Of a stretch of DNA of 64,000 bases, positions 16,767-26,077 are shown piece after piece. Under the pieces are notes generated by a model. It did not search any database, was not told the DNA's origin, and saw nothing but the letters and a program-made list of their open reading frames with translations. A program made the translations under genes and the position numbers. Origin of the DNA: Bifidobacterium bifidum ATCC 29521 = JCM 1255 = DSM 20456 (lineage in GTDB: Bacteria; Actinomycetota; Actinomycetes; Actinomycetales; Bifidobacteriaceae); the NCBI RefSeq assembly GCF_001025135.1, contig NZ_AP012323.1, positions 868,001 to 932,000 on the forward strand, given 5' to 3'. Each line of letters opens with the position of its first letter. Positions within the stretch are counted from its first letter, which is position 1.

Positions 16767-17810
16767 ATGTTTGATCTGCAAGAGGAATATGCGTCACTGG
16801 CGCAGCATCTCGATATCGACTGGGATGCGCTCGCCGGCCGGCATGTGCTCGTCACCGGTGCCACGGGCCTTATCGGCTCGCTGTGCGCCCGCACGCTGCT
16901 GGAACGCAACCGCTTGACGGGGGCGGGCATCATCGTGGACGCGCTGGTGCGAGACCCGGCCAAGGCACAGGCCATGCTGGGGCAGTACACGGCCGACGAC
17001 GGGCTCGTGCTGCATCAGGGATCGCTCGAAGATGTCGACTCGCTCGACCTGCCGGCGGACTATGTCATCCACACCGCCTGTCCGACCGCATCGTCGTTCT
17101 TCATGTCCCATCCGGTCGAGACGTTCTCCGCGATCGTAGACGGCACCAGGTCGATGCTGGAACTGGCGCGACGCCGCGGCGCGGCCTCCTTCGTCTACGT
17201 CTCCAGCATGGAGATCTACGGCATGGGCAACAAGCAGCGCGGCACGGAACACCTGCTTGACGAGAGCGCCGTCGGCTACATCGACCCCTGCTCGGTGCGC
17301 AGCTGCTACTCCGAAGGCAAGCGCGCCGCCGAAAACCTGTGCGTCTCATACCATTCCGAATACCAGGTGCCGGTCAAGGCCGTCCGCCTGGCACAGACCT
17401 TCGGCCCGGGCATCCCTCGCGACGACGTCCGCCTGTTCGCGGCGCTCGCACGCAACGCCGTGGCCGGCAAGGACTTCGTCATGAAGACGACCGGCGAAAG
17501 CACACGAATGTACTCATACACCGCCGACGCGGTGTCCGCCATCCTCACCGTGCTGGTCGCGGGGGAGAACGGCGTCTCGTACAACGTGGCCAATCCCTCC
17601 ACCTACTCGTCAATCCGCGAGATGGCCGATATGGTGTACCGCGAATTCGGTACGGGCGACGCGCGCGTCATCATCGACGTCGACCCGAACGCGCCCTACC
17701 CGCCGGAGCACCACCTGCCACTCGACGTGTCACGCCTTGAGGCGCTCGGCTGGAGGCCGCAGGTAGGTCTCGAAGACATGTACCGCAAGCTCATCGCATA
17801 CATGGGCTGA
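16767..17810 (+). CDS. NAD-dependent epimerase/dehydratase (extended SDR)
   Basis: 347 aa. The Rossmann motif VTGATGLIGS lies at about residues 26-35. The active site has VYVSSMEIYG (Ser) and SCYSEGKRAAE (Tyr-x-x-x-Lys), and the C-terminal half has the substrate-domain look of nucleotide-sugar epimerases. The ATG at 16767 is preceded by ggagga at 16751, which is better than the in-frame GTG at 16737. It follows the cytidylyltransferase by 26 bp. Pairing of a TarI-type enzyme with an SDR recalls two-component polyol-phosphate precursor synthesis, in which a reductase supplies ribitol-5-phosphate. This SDR is of the extended class, so sugar epimerisation is equally possible. Confidence 0.85.
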   Translation: MFDLQEEYASLAQHLDIDWDALAGRHVLVTGATGLIGSLCARTLLERNRLTGAGIIVDALVRDPAKAQAMLGQYTADDGLVLHQGSLEDVDSLDLPADYVIHTACPTASSFFMSHPVETFSAIVDGTRSMLELARRRGAASFVYVSSMEIYGMGNKQRGTEHLLDESAVGYIDPCSVRSCYSEGKRAAENLCVSYHSEYQVPVKAVRLAQTFGPGIPRDDVRLFAALARNAVAGKDFVMKTTGESTRMYSYTADAVSAILTVLVAGENGVSYNVANPSTYSSIREMADMVYREFGTGDARVIIDVDPNAPYPPEHHLPLDVSRLEALGWRPQVGLEDMYRKLIAYMG

Positions 17811-17863
17811 CCTCGCGGGAGACCGCACCTGACCATGAGAAGACAAGCAGATTTGGAAGAACA

Positions 17864-18670
17864 TTGTTTGCAACACTGAAGCAAGTCGTCGGCGAGAACT
17901 GGCATTGGCGACGGCAGGTCTGGAATCTGGCGAAGATCGATCTGGTGAAGACGTACCGCGGTGCCGCGCTCGGCAAGATCTGGCTGTTCGCCAAACCGGC
18001 CGTGTACATCCTGGTTTTCTGGGTGGCACTGAAATTCGGTCTGCGCAGCTCGTCCGACGTCAACGGCAAGCCTTTCCTGCTGTGGCTCGCCGCCGGTGTG
18101 TTCCCATGGTTCTTCATGTCCGACATGATTACTACCGGCAGTGACGTATACCGTCGATACCCGTATCTGGTGAACCGCATCAAATTTCCGCTGTCGCTGA
18201 TCTCCACGTTCTACACGCTGTCGCTGCTCATCATCTTCGCGTGCATGATGGCGTTCACCACTGTGGTGGCGCTGCTCACCGGCGTGCATCTTGGCCGCTA
18301 CATGCTGCAATTGCCGCTGGTCATGGTGTTCATGTTCCTGTTCTGGGTGGCGTGGTCCATGGCTTTGTCGCCTTTGAGCGCGATATCGCGCGATTTCTCG
18401 AACCTGCTCAAGACGCTCGGCACCCCGTTTTTCTGGCTGTCCGGCATCCTGTTCGACATCAGCGGCTGGCCGCGTACCGCCCGTCTGGTAGCGTCCTTCA
18501 ACCCGGTCACATGGGTCGTGCAGTCGGTGCGTGACTGCTTTATCTACAACAAATGGTTCTTCACGGATTGGGAGTCGTTCCTGCCGTTCCTGTTCGTGCT
18601 GATGATCTTCGTCGTGCTCGCGCTGCACAACTACCACCGTCTGTACATGGAGGTGCCGGATGTCCTCTAA
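17864..18670 (+). CDS. ABC-2 type polymer export permease (TagG-like)
   Basis: 268 aa with an N-terminal amphipathic segment (LAKIDLVKTYRGAALGKIW) and six membrane helices, as in ABC-2 permeases that export teichoic acids and O-antigens. The segment LAAGVFPWFFMSD and the late SFNPVTWVVQSVRDC are typical. The start is TTG at 17864 with ggaaga at 17855; no ATG is well placed. It overlaps the ATPase gene by 11 bp, so the two are coupled. It should move the finished lipid-linked polymer across the membrane. Confidence 0.88.
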   Translation: MFATLKQVVGENWHWRRQVWNLAKIDLVKTYRGAALGKIWLFAKPAVYILVFWVALKFGLRSSSDVNGKPFLLWLAAGVFPWFFMSDMITTGSDVYRRYPYLVNRIKFPLSLISTFYTLSLLIIFACMMAFTTVVALLTGVHLGRYMLQLPLVMVFMFLFWVAWSMALSPLSAISRDFSNLLKTLGTPFFWLSGILFDISGWPRTARLVASFNPVTWVVQSVRDCFIYNKWFFTDWESFLPFLFVLMIFVVLALHNYHRLYMEVPDVL

Positions 18671-19451
18671 GCTCCCATCGAATGTCACGCGAATGGGCGA
18701 TGCCACGGTCATCCGCGACGAGGACGCGAGCAATCCCGTCGCCGTGCGCTTCGACCACGTCACCAAGCAGTACAAGCTGTTCAAGAACGACAAGCTGCGC
18801 CTGCTGTCCACCTTCTCCAAGCGCATTCCGCACGATACGGTCAACGCGAGCGACGACCTGAGTTTCACCGTGAACCGCGGCGAATCCCTGGCGCTGCTCG
18901 GCGACAACGGCGCCGGCAAGTCCACGGCGCTCAAGATGATCACCGGCGTGTGCTTCCCGACGTCCGGCACCGTCGAGGTGCACGGGCGCGTGTCCGCGCT
19001 GCTGGAGCTTTCCGCGGGCTTCGACATGAAGCTGTCGGGCATGGAGAACATCGACATGCGCTGCCAGCTGTGGGGTTTGTCGAAAGAGGAGTCCAAGGAG
19101 CTCATTCCCGAGATCGTGGAGTTCTCGGAACTCGGCAAGTACATCGACCAGCCGATGCGCACGTATTCGAGCGGTATGCGCGCCCGTCTGGGCTTCGCGT
19201 TCGTGTCGTCGATCCGCCCGGACATCCTGGTGGTGGACGAGGCGCTGTCCGTCGGCGACCGCAAGTTCGCGAAGAAGTGCCGCGAGCGGGTCAACAGCAT
19301 CATCGCCAACGAGAACGTGACCGTGCTGTTCGTCACCCACTCGACCGGCACCGCGAAGGAGTTCTGCCACAGGGGCATCGTCATCCAGAAGGGCAAAGCC
19401 ATGTTCAGCGGTGGCATCGAGGAGGCCGTCGACTTCTACACCGCCTCGTGA
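18660..19451 (+). CDS. Polymer export ABC ATPase (TagH-like)
   Basis: 263 aa. Walker A is GDNGAGKST (about residue 81), the signature reads YSSGMRARLGFAF, and Walker B is ILVVDEAL. The FTVNRGESLALLG lead-in and the DMKLSGMENI segment are typical of the TagH/Wzt branch that powers surface-polymer exporters. Unlike Wzt it has no C-terminal sugar-binding domain, and unlike some TagH proteins no long extension. It is paired with the permease gene directly upstream and closes the polymer cluster. Confidence 0.9.
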   Translation: MSSKLPSNVTRMGDATVIRDEDASNPVAVRFDHVTKQYKLFKNDKLRLLSTFSKRIPHDTVNASDDLSFTVNRGESLALLGDNGAGKSTALKMITGVCFPTSGTVEVHGRVSALLELSAGFDMKLSGMENIDMRCQLWGLSKEESKELIPEIVEFSELGKYIDQPMRTYSSGMRARLGFAFVSSIRPDILVVDEALSVGDRKFAKKCRERVNSIIANENVTVLFVTHSTGTAKEFCHRGIVIQKGKAMFSGGIEEAVDFYTAS

Positions 19452-19530
19452 CGCTTCGACCGTTCCGCTGACGGCGTTGCCGGCAAGCGGCACGGTCGAC
19501 GTCCATTGACCGCGTTCGGTCGGATGGCCG

Positions 19531-19713
19531 GGACAACTCCCGCGTTTCGCGATTTTGCGGCCGTTGTCCTGCGAACGATAACGCGGGCATGTCCCGGATG
19601 GCCGGAATTTCGTGGTTTTGTGCTGGACAACTGCTGCAAAAGGCTGTTTTGCGGCAGTTGTATCGTGTTCGTTCTGGACAACTCCCGCGTTTCGTGATTG
19701 TGCGGCCGTTGTC
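19531..19713. repeat. Duplicated ggacaactcccgcgtttcg element with an inner hairpin
   Basis: The gap 19452-19804 has no convincing gene. Two copies of a 38-bp sequence starting ggacaactcccgcgtttcg occur at 19531-19568 and 19676-19713 with two mismatches. Between them ggacaactgctgcaaaa (19625-19641) pairs with ttttgcggcagtt (19647-19659) as a 13-bp stem with one mismatch. A related ggacaacgcccgc hairpin occurs at 56766-56808. Confidence 0.7.
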
Positions 19714-19816
19714 CACGTTTCTGTCGGCGGATCGAGGCGAATCGCGCATCATGCACCGCTGACACCAGTCTCACCCGCCCTATCCCGCCGGCAGGGCGGT
19801 TGTTATGCTTGAAGAC

Positions 19817-20359
19817 ATGTCCTATACCATCCGCGCGGCCGTTGACGCCGACGTTCCGGCCATCGCCGACATCTACAACGAGGCGGTGATCCGTGGGGGA
19901 GCGTCCGCCGACCTTGAACCGGTGTCTCTGGAAAGCCGTCGTGCGTGGGTCGACTCCCATCGGCCACGCGCCAAGTATCCGGTCGTCGTCATCGAAGGTC
20001 CCGAAGGCGCCGTCGTGGGGTTCGGCTCGCTTTCGAAATTCCATCAGCGGGCCGGATACGACGGCATCGCCGAACTGAGCTACTACATCGCCGGCGACCA
20101 CCAACGCCAGGGACTCGGCACCATGATGGTGCGATGGCTGATCGATGCCGCGGCAGAGCGCGGATTCACGCATGTCACGGCGATCATCTACGCCGACAAC
20201 GCCGGTTCCGTCGCGCTCATGCGGCGGTTCGGATTCATCCGGTTCGGCCTGCTTCCCGCCGCGGTGGGCGCGCTCGACGGCAAGCTGCATGACATGAGCT
20301 ATTGGGTCAAGGCGTTGGCGGGTGGGGTACAATCCTTAAGGTTGAAGACAGGAGAGTAA
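19817..20359 (+). CDS. GNAT family N-acetyltransferase (phosphinothricin acetyltransferase-like)
   Basis: 180 aa. It begins YTIRAAVDADVPAIADIYNEAV, has the acetyl-CoA-binding loop DHQRQGLGTMM (Q/R-x-x-G-x-G/A type) and ends in the NAGSVALMRRFGFIRFG block, all as in the Pat/GNAT branch that acetylates small amines. An in-frame ATG at 19805 would add four residues; neither start has a clear ribosome binding site. The gene stands 3 bp before pth and may be co-transcribed with pth and mfd. The substrate is unknown. Confidence 0.88.
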   Translation: MSYTIRAAVDADVPAIADIYNEAVIRGGASADLEPVSLESRRAWVDSHRPRAKYPVVVIEGPEGAVVGFGSLSKFHQRAGYDGIAELSYYIAGDHQRQGLGTMMVRWLIDAAAERGFTHVTAIIYADNAGSVALMRRFGFIRFGLLPAAVGALDGKLHDMSYWVKALAGGVQSLRLKTGE

Positions 20360-20362
20360 CAC

Positions 20363-20962
20363 ATGGCATCCGATTTCTGGCTGATCGTGGGGCTGGGCAA
20401 TCCCGGCAAGAAGTACGAGGGCACCCGTCACAACATGGGCTTCATGACCGCCGACATATTGGCCGAACGCTGGTCCGTCGCCTTTTCCGACCACAAGGGG
20501 CTCGCGATGCTCGGCAAGGGCGCGATGAATCTGCAGGGTCGCAACGTCAAGTTCTTCCTCGCCAAGCCGCTGACCTACATGAACGACTCGGGCAACGCGG
20601 TCGCCTCGATCAGCGCGTACTATCAGATCCAGCCGGATCACGTCGTCGTCATCCATGACGACATGGATCTCGAATTCGGCCGCATAAAGGTCAAGGCGGG
20701 CGGATCCGCCGGCGGGCACAACGGCATCAAATCAATCGACAAAGCCCTGAGCACCCCGAAGTATGCGCGCGTGCGCATGGGCGTCGGCCACGCTCAGCGC
20801 GGAGCCCACGCGCACGACAACACCGTCAACTGGGTGCTCGGCGGTTTCGGACCCGACCAGCGCAAGCAGCTGCCGGAATTCCTCGCAGACGGCGCCGACG
20901 CGGCCGAAACCATCATCTTCGACGGACTCGCCGCCACCCAGGAGAAGTTCAATGGCCGCTGA
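20363..20962 (+). CDS. pth: Peptidyl-tRNA hydrolase
   Basis: 199 aa. It releases peptides from tRNAs dropped by stalled ribosomes. The active-site segment NPGKKYEGTRHNMGF carries the catalytic His, followed by the PLTYMNDSG block, HDDMDL with the catalytic Asp, and GGSAGGHNGIKS. Length is normal. A strong aggagag precedes the ATG. The stop overlaps the start of mfd by 11 bases, so the two genes are coupled. Confidence 0.96.
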   Translation: MASDFWLIVGLGNPGKKYEGTRHNMGFMTADILAERWSVAFSDHKGLAMLGKGAMNLQGRNVKFFLAKPLTYMNDSGNAVASISAYYQIQPDHVVVIHDDMDLEFGRIKVKAGGSAGGHNGIKSIDKALSTPKYARVRMGVGHAQRGAHAHDNTVNWVLGGFGPDQRKQLPEFLADGADAAETIIFDGLAATQEKFNGR

Positions 20963-23900
20963 GCAGGGACGCGCGCGCGGCAAAGCATCCGCCGCCACCG
21001 CCGCTGCCACGGCCACACGCGTCCAGAACGCGCTGATCGACGGCTCCCTGTGCGGCATCCTCGAACGGCTCGATGAGGATCCGGCATTCCATCGGCTCGT
21101 CAGCGGCGGCATGAGCATCGCCGACGACAAGGACATCGCCCCGATCATCACCGTGGGCGCCCCGGACGGGTTGCGCCCGGCCATCGCCGCAGCGCAGGCG
21201 GAACACACCCCCGTCGTCCTGGTCGTGGCCTCCAGCCGCGAGGCCGAGGACACCGTGAACGCGCTGCGGTCGTGGTACGACGGCGACCCGAACGACATCG
21301 CACAACTGGAGGCCTGGGAGACGCTGCCCCACGAGCGGCTCAGTCCCCGTGCCGACACCGTGGCGAGCCGCATGGCCGTATTCCGCAGGCTCACGCACCC
21401 CAGCGACACCAATCCGATGTTCGGACCGATCCGCATACTCGTCATGCCGGTGCGTTCGCTGATCCAGCCCGTTGTCAAGGGGCTCGGCGACGTCGATCCG
21501 CTCGTCTTCACGCAAGGCGAGGAGCTGCCTCTCGACGACGTGTCGCGCCGACTGGTTGAGAACGCCTACACGCGCGTCGACCTGGTGATGGACCGTGGCG
21601 AGTTCGCGGTGCGCGGCGGCATCATCGACGTCTTTCCCCCAACCGCGCCACATCCGGTGCGCATCGAGTTCTTCGGTGACGAGATCGACTCCATCCGAGA
21701 ATTCCACGCGTCCGACCAGCGCACCTACGGCGAGGGCGTCCGCACGATCTGGGCGACGCCCTGCCGTGAACTGCAGCTCACCGACGCCGTGCGGGACCGG
21801 GCGAAACGGCTCATCGGGCAGATTCCGAATGCCGACGACATGCTGGAGTCCATCGCGAACGCGATTCCCATCGAAGGCATGGAATCCCTGATGCCCGCGC
21901 TCATCGACGACATGGAACCCGTGACCGGCATGCTTGACAGGCATGCCGTCATCATGCTCGCTGGCCCGGAAAAGCTGCGCCGCGCGGCGGACGACCTCTC
22001 GAAAACCGCGAACGAGTTCCTCGCCGCCAGCTGGCATGTCGCCGCGGCCGGGCACGGTGCCGGAGCTCCCATCAGCTTCGACCAGGCCAGCTTCCTCGAC
22101 TACGAGGAGACCATCAACTCGCTCGCATACTCCAGCCACGACGTGTGGAACCTCACCAGTTTCGGCGTGGACGCCAGCCGCCCGAACCACGTGCAGCTCG
22201 CCGCCGGCAACCCGGGCGAATACCGCGGTGACGAGGCGAAGGCCGCGGCCGGCATCGAGGGGCTCATCGACGCAGGGTACCAGGTCACCGTCACCGCGGC
22301 CGCGCAGGGCACGCTCGCACGATTGAAGCGAGCCGTCAACGAGACCGGCATCGCCTCGTTCGACGTCATCCGCTCCCAGGCCATCGACGGGTTCATCGAC
22401 ACGGCGGCGAAGACCGCGCTGCTCACTGAACGCGACCTGACCGGACGGTCCAGTGCGGCCGGTCAGGCGAAGACCCCCAAGCGCCGCCGCAAGGCAATCG
22501 ACCTGATGGAGCTCAAAGCCGGAGACTACGTGGTCCATGAGCAGCACGGCATCGGCCGTTTCCTGGAGATGCGGCAGCGCACCATCGGCACCGGGGCGAA
22601 CAAGACCACGCGCGAATACCTTGTCATCGAATACGCGCCCAGCAAGCGCGGCGCCCCGGCCGACAAGCTGTTCATCCCCACCGATCAGCTGGATCTGATC
22701 AGCAAATACATCGGCGCGGAGGCCCCCAAGCTCAACAAGCTCGGCGGCTCCGACTGGGCCGCAACCAAGGCGAAGGCGCGCAAGCACGTGCACGAGATCG
22801 CCGAGGACCTGGTGAAGCTGTACTCTGCCAGGCAGCGCACCAAGGGGTTCGCGTTCAGCCCCGACACGCCATGGCAGAAGGAGCTGGAGGACGCGTTCCC
22901 GTATCAGGAGACGACGGACCAGCTCACCACCATCGACGATGTCAAGTCCGACATGGAGAAACCAGTGCCGATGGATCGCCTCATCTGCGGCGACGTCGGC
23001 TTCGGCAAGACCGAGATCGCCGTGAGAGCAGCGTTCAAGGCCATACAGGACGGCAAGCAGGTGGCCGTCCTCGTGCCGACTACGCTGCTCGTGCAGCAGC
23101 ATCACGAGACGTTCACCGAACGGTACGAGGGCTTCCCGGTCACCGTTGCGGCCATGAGCCGCTTCCAGACGACCAAGGAGATCAACGAGACCATCGAGGG
23201 ACTGGAGACGGGTGGCGTCGACGTCGTCATCGGCACCCACAAGCTGCTCAACCCCAAGATCAAGTTCAAGGATCTCGGCCTTGTCATCATCGACGAGGAG
23301 CAGCGGTTCGGCGTCGAGCACAAGGAGACGCTCAAGGCGCTGCGCACCAATGTGGACGTGCTCTCGCTGTCCGCCACGCCTATCCCGCGCACGCTGGAGA
23401 TGGCGGTGACCGGCATCCGCGAGATGTCTACGCTCGCCACCCCGCCCGAGGACCGGCTTCCCGTGCTCACCTACGTGGGCGCGTACGAGGACGCTCAGGT
23501 CACGGCCGCGGTCCGGCGCGAACTGCTGCGCGGCGGACAGGTGTTCTACGTGCACAACCGCGTGCAGGACATCGCGAAGACGGCCGCGAAGATCCACGAG
23601 CTCGTCCCCGAGGCGCGAGTCGGCATCGCTCACGGCAAGATGGGGGAGAAGCAGCTCGACGGCGTAATCCGCGACTTCTGGCATCGCGACATCGACGTGC
23701 TCGTATGCACGACGATCATCGAGACCGGACTCGACATCTCCAACGCGAACACGCTGATCGTAGACCACGCCGACCGGTTCGGCCTCTCCCAGCTGCACCA
23801 GCTGCGCGGGCGCGTCGGCCGTGGCCGCGAACGCGCGTACGCCTACTTCCTGTACGACCCGTCCAAGCCGATGACCCAGCAGTCGCACGACCGCCTCGCC

Positions 23901-24563
23901 ACCATCGCGCAGAACACGGCGCTCGGAAGCGGCTTCGACGTCGCCATGAAGGACCTCGAACTGCGCGGCACCGGCAACCTGCTGGGCGACGAACAGTCCG
24001 GGCACATCGAGGGCGTCGGCTTCGACCTGTACGTGCGCATGGTCTCGGAAGCCGTCGAACAGTACAAGGAGCCGGAGCGGACCGAGCCGGTCGCGGTCAC
24101 CATCGACCTGCCCATCGAAGCGTCCATCCCGGTGGACTACATCGATTCCGACAAGCTGCGGCTCGAAGCATACCGAAAACTGGCCGCTTCGCGCACCGAT
24201 GAGGACCTCAAGGAACTCGCCGACGAACTCACGGATCGCTACGGCAAACTGCCGGAGGAGTTCGAGACGCTGTTCGGCGTGGCCCGCCTGCGCATGAAGG
24301 CGCGGGAACTCGGCATATCGGAGATCGTCGCGCAGGGCAAGAACGTGCGCGTCGGCAAGATCGACCCGCCCGAATCGATGCAGATGCGCATCAACCGCAT
24401 CTACCGCGGGGCGCAATACCGGCCGGTCACGCACACATACCTGATCCCCGCGCCGTTCGCGGGCACGCTCGGCGGCAAACCGATGCCGGGCGATCAGGTC
24501 ATGGACTGGGTGAGCGACCTGCTGCACGACTTCGCATGGAAGCCGCAACCGAGGAAGGCATGA
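20952..24563 (+). CDS. mfd: Transcription-repair coupling factor
   Basis: 1203 aa DNA translocase that removes RNA polymerase stalled at lesions and recruits UvrA. Domains in order: a UvrB-like module (about residues 30-370), the RNA-polymerase-interacting CarD-like domain beginning LKAGDYVVHEQHGIGRF (about residue 518), helicase motif I GDVGFGKTE, motif II DEEQRFG, the translocation motif with SQLHQLRGRVGRGRERAY, and the C-terminal TRCF domain. The start overlaps pth and has ggagaa in front. It overlaps pabB by four bases at its end. uvrB also lies in this window, at the far end. Confidence 0.96.
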   Translation: MAAEQGRARGKASAATAAATATRVQNALIDGSLCGILERLDEDPAFHRLVSGGMSIADDKDIAPIITVGAPDGLRPAIAAAQAEHTPVVLVVASSREAEDTVNALRSWYDGDPNDIAQLEAWETLPHERLSPRADTVASRMAVFRRLTHPSDTNPMFGPIRILVMPVRSLIQPVVKGLGDVDPLVFTQGEELPLDDVSRRLVENAYTRVDLVMDRGEFAVRGGIIDVFPPTAPHPVRIEFFGDEIDSIREFHASDQRTYGEGVRTIWATPCRELQLTDAVRDRAKRLIGQIPNADDMLESIANAIPIEGMESLMPALIDDMEPVTGMLDRHAVIMLAGPEKLRRAADDLSKTANEFLAASWHVAAAGHGAGAPISFDQASFLDYEETINSLAYSSHDVWNLTSFGVDASRPNHVQLAAGNPGEYRGDEAKAAAGIEGLIDAGYQVTVTAAAQGTLARLKRAVNETGIASFDVIRSQAIDGFIDTAAKTALLTERDLTGRSSAAGQAKTPKRRRKAIDLMELKAGDYVVHEQHGIGRFLEMRQRTIGTGANKTTREYLVIEYAPSKRGAPADKLFIPTDQLDLISKYIGAEAPKLNKLGGSDWAATKAKARKHVHEIAEDLVKLYSARQRTKGFAFSPDTPWQKELEDAFPYQETTDQLTTIDDVKSDMEKPVPMDRLICGDVGFGKTEIAVRAAFKAIQDGKQVAVLVPTTLLVQQHHETFTERYEGFPVTVAAMSRFQTTKEINETIEGLETGGVDVVIGTHKLLNPKIKFKDLGLVIIDEEQRFGVEHKETLKALRTNVDVLSLSATPIPRTLEMAVTGIREMSTLATPPEDRLPVLTYVGAYEDAQVTAAVRRELLRGGQVFYVHNRVQDIAKTAAKIHELVPEARVGIAHGKMGEKQLDGVIRDFWHRDIDVLVCTTIIETGLDISNANTLIVDHADRFGLSQLHQLRGRVGRGRERAYAYFLYDPSKPMTQQSHDRLATIAQNTALGSGFDVAMKDLELRGTGNLLGDEQSGHIEGVGFDLYVRMVSEAVEQYKEPERTEPVAVTIDLPIEASIPVDYIDSDKLRLEAYRKLAASRTDEDLKELADELTDRYGKLPEEFETLFGVARLRMKARELGISEIVAQGKNVRVGKIDPPESMQMRINRIYRGAQYRPVTHTYLIPAPFAGTLGGKPMPGDQVMDWVSDLLHDFAWKPQPRKA

Positions 24564-26077
24564 TGGGCTCAGGATCCCCGTTCGAAGGCATGTCCGGAGG
24601 CATCGGGGAGCAGAACGGCATGATCCGGCTGCCGTACCATCCCCTGACTTCGCTGATCCGGCATTTCGACAATGGCCAGGCCCTGGCGCTCCTGCACTCG
24701 GGGCGGGGCGGACGGTATTCGGTGCTCGGACTGCACGCCTACCATCGGCTCATGCAATACGGCGATGACGTGATGGAAGGCACCCTCGTCGTCTGCGGAG
24801 ACGACGATGTCTGGCGGGACCGGCTGCTCCCCGGCCAAGACTCGCTCATGCTGCTGCACGACCGGCTGCGTGACGAGCCCGGCGTGCTCGGATTCATGTC
24901 ATATGATGACGGCCGACGCCGGGAAGGCGTGCGATCCCGGTTCGACGGCGGCCCGCAGGCGGCAGAGCGAAAGACGCCGCCGGACGCCGCATGGTGGAGT
25001 TTCGACGACATCCTCATCGAAGACCGGCAGCGGCGCTCGCTGACCCTGCTCAGCCATCATCGCCACCCGAACAGCGCCCGGAACATCGCCGCCATACGAT
25101 CCGTCTGCCAGTCCGTTCCCGCTGGCGGGGGCTGTCGCGAAGCGACTGAGGGTGGTTATCCAGACTCCCCGCACACCTCAGCCTCCCACCGCGGCGCATG
25201 GCGCTGCGACCACGATCGCGCCTCATACTGCGAGGCCGTGGAACGACTCAAATCGCACATGCGCGACGGCGAAGCCTACGTAGTGAACTACTCGTTGCGT
25301 CTCGACGTCACCAGTCCCGTGACGCCCCTGGACATGTTCCTGCGTCTGAACGACGACAATCCCGCGCCGTTCTCCGCGTATGTCAACGGCGGCGGATGGC
25401 AGATCGTCAGCTCGTCGCCGGAACGGTTCCTCGAATGCCGCAGCGGCCATGTCGTCACCCGCCCCATCAAAGGAACGCGGCCACGTGGTCTCACCGTGCA
25501 GGAGGACGCGGCCAACCGCGCCGCCCTTGAGCAATCCGGCAAGGACCATGATGAGCTGCTCATGGTCACCGACCTCGAACGCAATGATCTGAGCCGCGAG
25601 GCGACTCCCGGAACCGTGCAGGTCACGGGGTTCGCCGAACTGGAGACCCACCCGCACGTGTTCCATCTGGTGTCCACCGTCGAGGCCGAATTGCCCGATG
25701 CCCGCGATCTGTCCGAACTGCTTGCCGTCATGTCGCCGGGCGGATCGATCACGGGGGCTCCCAAGCGCCGCGTCATGCAACTCATCGACCGGTATGAACG
25801 GTCGCCTCGCGGCGTGTACACCGGCTCTCTCGGCTACATCACCGCCGATGGCGACTGCGATCTGAGCATTCTGATCCGCTGCGCGACGCACGTCGGGCGA
25901 TGTGACAAGGCGGGTCTGTACCGGATCGGCGCGGGCGGCGGCATCACCATCGAATCCGACCCGGACGCCGAATACGACGAGGCCATGCAGAAAGCACAGG
26001 CGCTGCTCGACGCGCTGGACTGTGACGTGTCGGACAGTGACGTGCATGACGGAAGACAAGGACAATGGCATGACTAA
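24560..26077 (+). CDS. pabB: Aminodeoxychorismate synthase component I
   Basis: 505 aa chorismate-binding enzyme that makes 4-amino-4-deoxychorismate for folate. The motif RPIKGTRPRG has the Lys typical of PabB, where TrpE usually has Ala. DLERNDLSR, HLVSTVEAEL, MSPGGSITGAPK and DCDLSILIR complete the active site. The ATG at 24560 overlaps the mfd stop (ATGA) after gaggaag. pabC follows. Oddity: the linker between the N-terminal part and the catalytic core contains an in-frame copy of the interspersed repeat (25116-25157), encoding SVPAGGGCREATEGG. Confidence 0.92.
   Translation: MMGSGSPFEGMSGGIGEQNGMIRLPYHPLTSLIRHFDNGQALALLHSGRGGRYSVLGLHAYHRLMQYGDDVMEGTLVVCGDDDVWRDRLLPGQDSLMLLHDRLRDEPGVLGFMSYDDGRRREGVRSRFDGGPQAAERKTPPDAAWWSFDDILIEDRQRRSLTLLSHHRHPNSARNIAAIRSVCQSVPAGGGCREATEGGYPDSPHTSASHRGAWRCDHDRASYCEAVERLKSHMRDGEAYVVNYSLRLDVTSPVTPLDMFLRLNDDNPAPFSAYVNGGGWQIVSSSPERFLECRSGHVVTRPIKGTRPRGLTVQEDAANRAALEQSGKDHDELLMVTDLERNDLSREATPGTVQVTGFAELETHPHVFHLVSTVEAELPDARDLSELLAVMSPGGSITGAPKRRVMQLIDRYERSPRGVYTGSLGYITADGDCDLSILIRCATHVGRCDKAGLYRIGAGGGITIESDPDAEYDEAMQKAQALLDALDCDVSDSDVHDGRQGQWHD
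25116..25157 (+). repeat. GC-rich interspersed repeat inside pabB
   Basis: The sequence ttcccgctggcgggggctgt is followed by cgcgaagcgactgagggtgg and tta. It is nearly the family consensus, yet lies in frame inside pabB, in the linker ahead of the chorismate-binding core. Confidence 0.85.

Noticed and set aside
20949..24548. Open frame of 1199 codons on the minus strand
   Set aside because: It is the antisense shadow of mfd in a GC-rich genome. The plus strand has all Mfd motifs and the minus frame has none.
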